Shown here: piece by piece, positions 1 to 6,649 of the stretch | Layout: each line of letters opens with the position of its first letter | Position numbering within the stretch: the stretch's first letter is position 1 | Assembly (NCBI GenBank): GCA_041609995.1 | Contig: JBFIPU010000040.1 | Coordinates: 1-22,643 of the forward strand | Direction of reading: 5' to 3' | DNA length: 22,643 nucleotides | Source: JABDOU01 sp041609995 | GTDB lineage: Bacteria > Actinomycetota > Acidimicrobiia > Spongiisociales > SHLN01 | Made by a program: the position numbers and the translations under genes | The notes under the pieces: model-generated | What the model saw: only the letters and a program-made list of their open reading frames with translations | Databases searched by the model: none | Told to the model about the DNA's origin: nothing

Positions 1-835
1 CGGCGGCGAAGGCGGGTTCGATCCACGGGACGACCGAGTCGGGTGGATTGTCTGTGCGCAACCCGGATCCGATGTCGGCGAACACCGGCCAACCGCGTTC
101 TCCCGAGATACCGAGGATGCGTTCCCGCACGGCCGCCGGATAGTCATCAGGGCCGACAACGATCATGCCGCGTTCCCCGGTGAGGATCGCGTCCAGCTCA
201 GGAGACGGCAACAGCGGCAGTGGCCCGAGCGGGCGGGGGGCCGACACGGGCGCCGGATCGGAGGGCGCGGGGTCCGGTTCCAGCGGCTCGTCGAACGGCC
301 AGTTGATGTGGACCGGTCCCGGGGTCGACAACAGCGAGCTCCAGGTTTGTTCGGCCAACTCGATGACCTCATCCCGATCCAGCGTGTCCGCGTCGGGCAG
401 CATGCGGGTCAGGCGGGTGCAGCCGGCGAAGAAGTTCGATTGGTCGACGGTCTGCGGCGCACCGCGGTGCTGCAGGTGGCGGGGCCGGTCAGCCGTCAGT
501 GCCAGCAGCGGAACCCCGGAATGGTGGGCCTCGAGCAATGCGGGGAGATAGTGGGCCCCGGCCGACCCGGAGGTACAGATGAGCGCCACCGGCTTGCGTG
601 CCGCCCGGGCGAAGCCGAGAGCGACAAACCCGGCCACCCGTTCGTCGTGCTGGATATCCAGTGTGAGGCCCCCGGTTCGGGCCGCGGCCACGATCAAGGG
701 CGTCGATCGGCTGCCGGGAGAAGCGATCACCCGGTCGAGGCCGGCAGCAATCAGCCATTGAAAAAACGTTTGGGCCAGCTGGGCGGCCCGCTCCCCGGAA
801 GTTCTCGGTGGTGGGGAGGTGTCTCCAGGGCTCAC
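1..835 (-). CDS. menD: MenD, SEPHCHC synthase (N-terminal half, cut by window edge)
   Basis: Thiamine-diphosphate enzyme of menaquinone synthesis that joins isochorismate and 2-oxoglutarate with loss of CO2. About 278 of roughly 550 residues are present; the rest lies beyond base 1. The N-terminal pyrimidine-binding domain is clear: SPGSRSTPL near residues 39-47, the HDER motif whose Glu65 should be the ThDP-activating glutamate, then CTSGSAGAHYLPALLEA and LTADRP. The start is GTG at 835, and its GTGA overlaps the TGA stop of menF by four bases, implying translational coupling. The family assignment is firm. Nothing looks degraded in the visible part. Confidence 0.93.
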   Translation of the reverse strand, partial: MSPGDTSPPPRTSGERAAQLAQTFFQWLIAAGLDRVIASPGSRSTPLIVAAARTGGLTLDIQHDERVAGFVALGFARAARKPVALICTSGSAGAHYLPALLEAHHSGVPLLALTADRPRHLQHRGAPQTVDQSNFFAGCTRLTRMLPDADTLDRDEVIELAEQTWSSLLSTPGPVHINWPFDEPLEPDPAPSDPAPVSAPRPLGPLPLLPSPELDAILTGERGMIVVGPDDYPAAVRERILGISGERGWPVFADIGSGLRTDNPPDSVVPWIEPAFAA

Positions 836-2172
836 ATGAGGCCTATCAACGCCCCGAGTGTTTGCAGCTTCAGAGCTGTTTCTTCGAGCTCGGCTTCCGG
901 ATCCGAATCAGCCACGATGCCGGCACCGGCGAAGAGTGTCGTGTGGTCGTGGTCGATGAGTGCGCACCGGAGCGCCACCCAGAATTCGCCCTCTCCGTCG
1001 AGCGTGATCACGCCAATCGGCCCCGCGTACCAACCCCGGTCGAGCCCTTCATGTCGCGCAATGAAGTCGAGGGCGAGTGAATCCGGGGTTCCTCCCACTG
1101 CGGGCGTGGGGTGTAAGAGATCGGCCAACTCCATGACGCCGTCGGACGCGGTTCCTTCGGCAAGCACCGCCGTGCGCAGATGCTGGACTCGCTGGAGCTT
1201 CATCAGGTCGGTGGGAGAGGCCGACGGTCTCATCCCGGTGCGGCCGAACTGTTCGACAAGATGGTCGATGACGAATTGATGCTCGGCCAGCTCCTTGGGG
1301 TTGTGCGACAGCTCGGCACCCAATCGGTCGTCTTCCGCGGGCGTTTCGCCGCGCGCGGCCGTGCCGGCCAACGCCACGGAGCAAGCCGTGCCGGATCCAT
1401 CCGCCCTGTCGTGCTCCCAGCGCACCAGCAATTCGGGCGTGGCGCCACAGAAGACGACACCGTTGCCTACGGCAAACACGGCGGCCTCGGGGTGTTGCAG
1501 GCGGAGGCGCGCCAGCAGGCTTCCCAGATCGGGAGTCGCCGGAGTGTCGACCGAGCGAGCGAGCACTACCTTGTCGAACTCGCCGCGGTGGATGGATTTG
1601 ATGCCGGATTGGACGAGCTTGCGATAGGCCGGATCGTCGGCCGGAGTCGGGATCTGTCCCACCGCGATCGGAACGGGCGGGGGCGAGGCGGCCAATGCCC
1701 GGGCTTCCTCGATCTGGCTCTCCAGTTGTCCGGCGGTCACCCGGGCGGGCCCGATCGGGGCGGCCACCTGCCAGAACGCACTGTCTCCCTCACGCACGTA
1801 GGCGAGCCGCGGCAACCGGGCCAATCCGGGAGGCAACGAATACCAGTCGCTGTCAGGGGCGAACGAGAAACCGGCACCGAGCCGGGGGCTTTGCTGTTCG
1901 CCCAGCGTCAGCACCGTCGCCTGCAGTGCCCGGATCGAACGATGAAGGTGGGCGAACCGATCGGTACCCGCGGCCGTCTCCTGCCACGCCGATCCGACAC
2001 CGACGAAGCAACGACCCGACGCCGGCTGTTCCCAGCAGAAGACATCCTCATTCCGAGTCCCGCTGACGAGGGCGAGCGGATCGACATCCATCGGGGCCGA
2101 CAGGGTCAAGACCGTCACCGTCTTGTCGGGGGACGCCGCTTCCAGCGCAGCGATCAGCTCGTCCATTCGCAT
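832..2172 (-). CDS. menF: MenF-type isochorismate synthase
   Basis: Converts chorismate to isochorismate, the first committed step to menaquinone. At 446 residues it has normal length for the chorismate-utilising family. Visible signatures are FDKVVLARS with the expected catalytic Lys201, SHNPKELAEHQ near 289-299, LHPTPAVGGTP near 353-363, RGWYAGPIG near 379-387, and GAGIVADSDPEAELEET near 416-432, which carries the Mg2+-binding glutamates of the family. It starts at ATG 2172 (a second ATG lies at 2166), inside the 3' end of the merR-type gene, with a weak GGTGG ribosome site. The directly overlapping menD makes MenF more likely than a siderophore or salicylate enzyme (EntC, PchA, MbtI), which share these motifs. 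Confidence 0.93.
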   Translation of the reverse strand: MRMDELIAALEAASPDKTVTVLTLSAPMDVDPLALVSGTRNEDVFCWEQPASGRCFVGVGSAWQETAAGTDRFAHLHRSIRALQATVLTLGEQQSPRLGAGFSFAPDSDWYSLPPGLARLPRLAYVREGDSAFWQVAAPIGPARVTAGQLESQIEEARALAASPPPVPIAVGQIPTPADDPAYRKLVQSGIKSIHRGEFDKVVLARSVDTPATPDLGSLLARLRLQHPEAAVFAVGNGVVFCGATPELLVRWEHDRADGSGTACSVALAGTAARGETPAEDDRLGAELSHNPKELAEHQFVIDHLVEQFGRTGMRPSASPTDLMKLQRVQHLRTAVLAEGTASDGVMELADLLHPTPAVGGTPDSLALDFIARHEGLDRGWYAGPIGVITLDGEGEFWVALRCALIDHDHTTLFAGAGIVADSDPEAELEETALKLQTLGALIGLM

Positions 2173-2909
2173 GTCACCACCAATCGTGATTCAGGATCGA
2201 GGAGGGCGGCCGCCAGCTGGGGGTCGACGTCGGCGTCGACGTGATCGCGAGCGCGGTCGATCAGGGTCCGATGAAAGTGGTCGGCGACCAATTTCGTGGT
2301 CTGCGCCATCAGTCGCCGGTACACGTCGACCAGGCCCCCATCCCCGCTGCCCGGAGCGGAGCTGACGTGGCGCGTGAACAGCTCAATTGCCTGGTCCGCC
2401 ACGGCCGCGACGTTGGATGCGTGCTGGGTGGCGAGGTCGACCAGGTCGGTGAGTGGAATGCCCGACTCGATCAGGTCGCGGGCTGTTCGCACCAGGCGTA
2501 CGGCGTCCCGGTCGAAGCGCTGCTCGGCTGAGGGGGAGGGGGTGGATGGGGAGATGGTCGGTGCCAGCAGGCCGGCTGCCACCGCCATCGTCACGACCTG
2601 CGGATCCACGCCGGCGGCAGACGCCAGGTCGGAAAGCGATAGCGTGTCGGCGTCGGTCTGGGTGGCGAGGGCAGACAGCAGCGCGTTCTCGTTACCGGCC
2701 ACCAGCTGCTTGATCTGACTCAGCGTGAAGCCCGACTCGGCCAGCTGACGAATCGTCTCGACGCGAAGGCGGTGGGAGTCGGTGTAGACGGCAGTGCGTC
2801 CCTGGCGTTGGGGAGGATCGATCAAGCCCTTGGTCTGGTAATAGCGGATCGTGTCGACGGCGAGGCCGGTGGCGCTCGCCAGTTCCTCGACCCTGAATGT
2901 TGAAGTCAT
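2154..2909 (-). CDS. MerR-family regulator with a second MerR-like helix-turn-helix
   Basis: DNA-binding regulator of about 251 residues. The N-terminal winged helix is typical of MerR (FRVEELASATGLAVDTIRYYQTKGLI, residues about 5-30, then a wing and the helix LRVETIRQLAESGFTLSQIKQL). A second helix-turn-helix-like stretch, LSLSDLASAAGVDPQVV, follows near residues 90-106, and the rest is helical. No cysteine cluster typical of metal sensors is seen. It is the first gene of the operon and overlaps menF by 19 bases, so it may control menaquinone genes and itself; that is inference. GTG 2912 and ATG 2909 are both possible starts; ATG 2909 is preferred because a -10 box lies seven bases upstream. 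Confidence 0.82.
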   Translation of the reverse strand: MTSTFRVEELASATGLAVDTIRYYQTKGLIDPPQRQGRTAVYTDSHRLRVETIRQLAESGFTLSQIKQLVAGNENALLSALATQTDADTLSLSDLASAAGVDPQVVTMAVAAGLLAPTISPSTPSPSAEQRFDRDAVRLVRTARDLIESGIPLTDLVDLATQHASNVAAVADQAIELFTRHVSSAPGSGDGGLVDVYRRLMAQTTKLVADHFHRTLIDRARDHVDADVDPQLAAALLDPESRLVVTCEWTS

Positions 2910-2910
2910 C

Positions 2911-2922
2911 ACTCTAAGAGTA
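2911..2922 (-). promoter_or_regulatory. Candidate -10 box overlapping an inverted repeat at the merR start
   Basis: On the minus strand TACTCT (2922-2917) fits TANNNT and ends seven bases before ATG 2909, the geometry of a leaderless transcript. It overlaps the inverted repeat ACTCTAAGAGT (2911-2921; five-base arms, one-base centre), which could be an autoregulatory operator. No convincing -35 box is visible. The repeat is short enough to be chance. Confidence 0.4.
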
Positions 2923-2962
2923 GTTGCTCGAATCGTTTAGACGTCTGTCTCGGGGTCGGTTT

Positions 2963-2998
2963 TTCCGGCGCAACACGGTTCAGCGTGATCGGCCGGAA
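2963..2998. repeat. Nested inverted repeat in the gap before merR
   Basis: TTCCGGC (2963-2969) pairs with GCCGGAA (2992-2998), and inside it CACG (2974-2977) pairs with CGTG (2984-2987). It lies in the 159-base gap between the exonuclease fusion and the merR-type gene, both minus strand. No T-tract follows in that direction, so it is not a standard intrinsic terminator. Its role is unknown. Confidence 0.4.
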
Positions 2999-3068
2999 CC
3001 AGTCGTTGTCCCAGCCGTTGGTGTCCCATCAGCGCTGTTCATGGCGGGCTGCCCGGGCCCGGTCCCGC

Positions 3069-4703
3069 TCAGCTCCAGCCCACCGCCTCCGCCAGCTCCG
3101 GTGGTTCTTCGACCGCCAGAAGGCCGGCGCCGGACACCTGGGCATCCGCCCGATCCAACCATTTCCACAAGAGCCGCGCCTCGGCCGCCACCTCGACGGT
3201 GAGGGGGACCTGGGTTGCCTCGTCGGCCGGCGCCTCCCGGGCGGGCAAGGGCAACTCACCCGATCCCCATGAGCCGACGAGGCGGCCGGTTGCGAGAGAG
3301 AAGCCCGTGCCGTCGGCGAGCTCGACGGTCAGCGGGCCGGCGGCGGCCAGGGCATTCCATCGGCTTCGATCGAGGAGGCACCGACGGAGCCCCTCGTACC
3401 GGTCCCGTAGGCGGGCCGCATCCTCGTAGCGCTGTCGGGCAACGCAGTCGGCGACCCGCTCTGCCAGGGGCGCCAGGAGCAGCTCGGGCTGGCCGTTGAG
3501 CGCTGCCGTGATCGGGGCCACCACCGCCGCGTGGTAGTCGTCGACGTCCAGGGTTCCGTCACAAGGGCAGAACGCCCGGCCCAGCTGAGCGGCGGCACAC
3601 AGAGCCCGGCGCCGGCCGGGACGCCCGGTGCACCGGCGAATCATCGTGGCATCCCAGATCGCCGCCACGATCTCCTGGGCCCATTTGCGCCTGCCGAACG
3701 GGCCCAGATACAAACCGCCGTCGTCCTTCAGCGTCCGTGCGAGAGAGAGCCGGGGAAAGGCCTCGGGCGTCAGTTTGATCCAATGCGTCGCCTTGGTCGG
3801 ACGACCTCGCCGGTTGTAGCGGGGCCGATGGGCGCCGATGAGCCGCAGCTCGGTGATCTCGGCCTCCAGCTCTGTGGGGCAGATCCGGTACTCGATCGAT
3901 TCGAGGTCTCGCAGCATCGAGGCGATTGTCCGCCGCGTGTCGCCGTGAAAATACTGCCGGACCCGGGTGCGGAGGTTCTTTGCCTTGCCGACGTAGATCA
4001 CTGAACTGTCGCGGTCCCGAAACAGGTACACGCCGGGCCGGCGGGGAAGGTCTTCGGTCAATCGGATCTTGTCGTAGTGGGCCCCGCCCTTCGCCGAGCA
4101 CAGCAGCAAGAGGTCGTCGAGGTGGGTTGTGCCGAGTGAGCCCGATTGCTCGAGCAGCCCGAACAGCACATGCGCAGTCGCCTCGGCATCGGCCATTGCC
4201 CGGTGATTGGGTGTCACCGGTGAGCGGAAATGGGCTGCCAGCGTGCTGAGCCGGAGGTTGCGCACGTCCGGCCGCACCAGACGGCGCGCGAGCGCCGCCG
4301 TGTCGACGGTTCGCTGTGGGAGTCGCCCGTACCCGAGGCGTTCGGCGGCCGCGTTCAGAAAGGACATGTCGAATCGAACATTGTGGCCGACGATGACGGA
4401 TTCACCGATGAACTCGAGGAATGTCGGCAGCGCCTCTTCGATCCGGGGGGCGTCGATGACCATGGCATGTGTGATCCCCGTGAGCACCGTGATGGTGGGA
4501 GGGATCTCGCAGCCCGGGTTCACCAGCGTCTGGAAACGCCCCACGACCTCGCCGCCGCGGTACTTGACGGCCCCGATCTCGGTGATCTCGCAGCTGGCGG
4601 CCGAGCCGCCGGTCGTCTCCAGGTCCAATACACAGAACGTCACCTCCCACAATGGGGCGCTGAGGTCATCGAAACTCGCTTGGTCGCTGGTGGCAGGGCG
4701 CAT
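3069..4703 (-). CDS. DEDDh exonuclease / GIY-YIG / UVR fusion, DNA-repair nuclease
   Basis: A 544-residue fusion predicted to act in DNA repair. Domain 1 (about 20-190) is a DnaQ-like 3'-5' exonuclease with a complete DEDDh set: D27 and E29 in LDLETTG, D112 in HNVRFDMSF, H167 and D172 in HRAMADAE. Domain 2 (about 215-300) is a GIY-YIG nuclease like the N-terminus of UvrC or Cho (PGVYLF, IYVGKAKNLRTRVRQYF, then PRYN). Four cysteines follow (C358, C369, C379, C381) where UvrC has a cysteine cluster, and then a UVR motif (about 413-440), the UvrB-contact element. The second UvrC nuclease and HhH domains are absent. An upstream in-frame start at 4793 is rejected because it runs through the LexA box and promoter; ATG 4703 fits the promoter, with ATG 4715 possible. 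Confidence 0.9.
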   Translation of the reverse strand: MRPATSDQASFDDLSAPLWEVTFCVLDLETTGGSAASCEITEIGAVKYRGGEVVGRFQTLVNPGCEIPPTITVLTGITHAMVIDAPRIEEALPTFLEFIGESVIVGHNVRFDMSFLNAAAERLGYGRLPQRTVDTAALARRLVRPDVRNLRLSTLAAHFRSPVTPNHRAMADAEATAHVLFGLLEQSGSLGTTHLDDLLLLCSAKGGAHYDKIRLTEDLPRRPGVYLFRDRDSSVIYVGKAKNLRTRVRQYFHGDTRRTIASMLRDLESIEYRICPTELEAEITELRLIGAHRPRYNRRGRPTKATHWIKLTPEAFPRLSLARTLKDDGGLYLGPFGRRKWAQEIVAAIWDATMIRRCTGRPGRRRALCAAAQLGRAFCPCDGTLDVDDYHAAVVAPITAALNGQPELLLAPLAERVADCVARQRYEDAARLRDRYEGLRRCLLDRSRWNALAAAGPLTVELADGTGFSLATGRLVGSWGSGELPLPAREAPADEATQVPLTVEVAAEARLLWKWLDRADAQVSGAGLLAVEEPPELAEAVGWS

Positions 4704-4713
4704 GGGCCCCATC

Positions 4714-4741
4714 ATCCTAAATCGAACATGTGTTCGATCCA
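4714..4741 (-). promoter_or_regulatory. Promoter with LexA (SOS) box
   Basis: On the plus strand 4722-4737 reads TCGAACATGTGTTCGA; the minus strand reads TCGAACACATGTTCGA, matching the mycobacterial/Gram-positive SOS box TCGAAC-RNRY-GTTCGA at every fixed position. On the minus strand a weak -35 (TTGGAT, 4741-4736) and a -10 (TAGGAT, 4719-4714) flank it with a 16-base spacer, so a bound LexA would block polymerase. The box also lies upstream of the divergent MaoC-like gene and might affect it. Confidence 0.85.
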
Positions 4742-4762
4742 AGCATCGGGCCGGCCCCGCTA

Positions 4763-4768
4763 TACACT
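4763..4768 (+). promoter_or_regulatory. -10 box for the MaoC-like gene
   Basis: TACACT fits TANNNT and ends six bases before ATG 4775, so the transcript probably begins at or next to the start codon. No good -35 box is seen. This favours ATG 4775 over the in-frame GTG at 4730, which falls inside the LexA box. Confidence 0.5.
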
Positions 4769-4774
4769 CACCCC

Positions 4775-5887
4775 ATGCAGGTCTACCGGCCACAGCACGG
4801 CCGCTTTCTGGAGGACTTCACCGTCAGCGACAGCTGGCTCCACCCCCGGGGGTTCTCCGTGAGCCGGACGATGAGCCGGCTCTTCGCCACCGCCTTTTAC
4901 GAGACCCGACCGATGTACTTCTCGGCGGTCGACGCCAAGAAGGCCGGCTACATCGACCTGCCGGTCCACCCACTGCTGGTGCTGGGCATGGCGATGTCGC
5001 TGGGAATGGAGGCAGACTCGGAACAGGCGATCGCTCACCTCGGTTTTCGCGATCTGTATCTCCACCGACCCGTGTACCCGGACATGATGCTCCGCACCAT
5101 GACCCAGGTGCTCGATGTCGCCATCAAAGGACACGAACACCCGGGAGTGGTCGAACTGCAAAGTGCTGTCGTCGGTGACGACGGACTTCCGGTGATCCAC
5201 TACCGGCGCTCGATGCTGGTGCGCCGCCGCCCGACCGGATTCGAGGCGGCGCGGATGGAGATCCTCCCGGTGGAGTTTCCCGATCTCAGCGCCCGCAGCT
5301 GGTTTCCCCCCGCCATGGGATCCTGGCCGCCGGCCCCGGATTACCGCGTCGGTGATGTGATCTTGCACCAGAATCGTCGGACGGTCACTGACGAGCACGT
5401 CACGTGGGCCTCGTGGCTCGGAAGCACGCACCCGGCCCATTTCGACCAGCTCTATCCGGAGGGTGAGGAGTCTCTTCTCGGCGGACCGGAGGTCCACTCG
5501 AGTCTCGTGCTTGCCTGGGCAGCAGGTCTGGCCGGAAGGGATACGGTCCAGTCGGCGGTGGCCGAGATCGGCTACGACGACGGCCACGAGGCGGCGCCCA
5601 TGGGTACCGGCGACACCATCGCCGTGCTGAGCAAGGTGCTCGACCGGTCCGCGGTCGAAGAAGGGACCGAAATGGCGTTCCGGCTCGTGGCAATCAAGAA
5701 CCAGACGGCCGACGAGGCCTGGGAACAGTGGGGCCCGTCGATCTTCGATCCCGAGCTCGGCAAGCCCGAGGGTCAACGTGTGCCCAACAAGGTCCTCGAA
5801 ATCACCCGGCGGGTGCTGTTTGCTCCCACACCGCTCGAGGTCGTCTCCCCTGACGCCCCGTCCCTCCGGGTCGTTCGGGACCGCTAG
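4775..5887 (+). CDS. MaoC-like double hot-dog (acyl-CoA hydratase family) protein
   Basis: A 370-residue protein with two hot-dog folds in tandem. Each starts with a similar entry motif: GRFLEDFTVSDSWLHP near residue 9 and PDYRVGDVILHQ near 188. It most resembles MaoC-family hydratases of the mesaconyl-CoA hydratase/beta-methylmalyl-CoA dehydratase type, also a double hot-dog. The active-site loop in repeat 2 is GSTHPAHFD (216-224), which keeps the histidine H222 but has Ser where many MaoC hydratases have Asp; the equivalent loop in repeat 1 (ETRPMYFS) lacks the histidine. The substrate cannot be assigned from sequence. The SpoU methyltransferase gene follows after six bases, so the two are probably co-transcribed. 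Confidence 0.78.
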   Translation: MQVYRPQHGRFLEDFTVSDSWLHPRGFSVSRTMSRLFATAFYETRPMYFSAVDAKKAGYIDLPVHPLLVLGMAMSLGMEADSEQAIAHLGFRDLYLHRPVYPDMMLRTMTQVLDVAIKGHEHPGVVELQSAVVGDDGLPVIHYRRSMLVRRRPTGFEAARMEILPVEFPDLSARSWFPPAMGSWPPAPDYRVGDVILHQNRRTVTDEHVTWASWLGSTHPAHFDQLYPEGEESLLGGPEVHSSLVLAWAAGLAGRDTVQSAVAEIGYDDGHEAAPMGTGDTIAVLSKVLDRSAVEEGTEMAFRLVAIKNQTADEAWEQWGPSIFDPELGKPEGQRVPNKVLEITRRVLFAPTPLEVVSPDAPSLRVVRDR

Positions 5888-5893
5888 TTCTCC

Positions 5894-6646
5894 GTGGTCG
5901 ACATCTCCAGCACCGCCAACCCGGCGGTGAAAGACGTGGCCCGGTTGCGTTCAAACCGCCGTCGTCATGATCCGTCCAGGTTCGTCATCGAAGGGGGCCG
6001 CCTCGTGGAACGAGCGGCGGCTGCCGGTGTCGAACTACTGGCGGTCTATGCCCGGGCCGGCGTCCATTTCCCGGAGGCCACGTCGGTATCGGACGCGGCC
6101 ATGGCCAAGATGTCGGGGCGCACCCATCCCCCCGACGTTCTGGCGGTGGCCAGGATCTGGGAGACCACGAGCTTGCCACCGGCAACGGCCGCCGGCTGGT
6201 GGGTCGCCCTCGTCGGCGTCGAAAAACCCGGCAACGTGGGTGCCATGCTGCGTTCCGCCTCGGCACTCGGGGCTGACGGCGTGTTGTTGGTGGACAGCCG
6301 GGTCGACGTGTTCTCGGCCAATGTGGTGCGCAACTCGGCGGGCGCCCTGTTTTCCGTGCCGGTGGCATTCACATCCGAGTCCGGGCTCCGTCAATTCGCC
6401 GCCGAACGGTCGGCCCAACTCATCGCCACCGTGCCGGAAGGGGGCAGGCGTCCGTGGGAGCTGGATCTGACGGGGTCGATTGTGGTCTGTGTCGGCAACG
6501 AGGCCGCCGGACTTCCCCCCGGACTGATCGAAGCAGCGGACGCCGCCCTCACCGTGCCGATGCGGGCATCGTCTGTGGATTCCTTGAACGCCTCGGTGAC
6601 GACTGGGATCGTGCTGGCCGAGGTCGTGAGGCAACGCTCCGCCTGA
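5894..6646 (+). CDS. SpoU/TrmH-family RNA 2'-O-methyltransferase
   Basis: SAM-dependent methyltransferase acting on rRNA or tRNA ribose, 250 residues, normal length for the family. An N-terminal substrate-binding domain (about 1-95) precedes the SPOUT knot domain. All three SpoU motifs are visible: motif 1 EKPGNVGAMLRSASALGADG (110-129, with N114 and R120), motif 2 VVCVGNEAAGLPPG (197-210), and motif 3 SVDSLNASVTTGIVL (227-241). The start is GTG 5894, six bases after the MaoC-like gene. The target nucleotide is not determinable here. It ends three bases from the stop of the convergent TPM gene. Confidence 0.9.
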   Translation: MVDISSTANPAVKDVARLRSNRRRHDPSRFVIEGGRLVERAAAAGVELLAVYARAGVHFPEATSVSDAAMAKMSGRTHPPDVLAVARIWETTSLPPATAAGWWVALVGVEKPGNVGAMLRSASALGADGVLLVDSRVDVFSANVVRNSAGALFSVPVAFTSESGLRQFAAERSAQLIATVPEGGRRPWELDLTGSIVVCVGNEAAGLPPGLIEAADAALTVPMRASSVDSLNASVTTGIVLAEVVRQRSA

Positions 6647-6649
6647 TCG

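Noticed and set aside
308..2244. Long plus-strand open frames (323 and 354 residues)
   Set aside because: They oppose menD and menF, whose motifs are plain, and contain no recognisable protein features.
4760..5776. A 338-residue minus-strand open frame
   Set aside because: Antisense to the MaoC-like gene; composition dominated by Arg, His and Gly with no domain.
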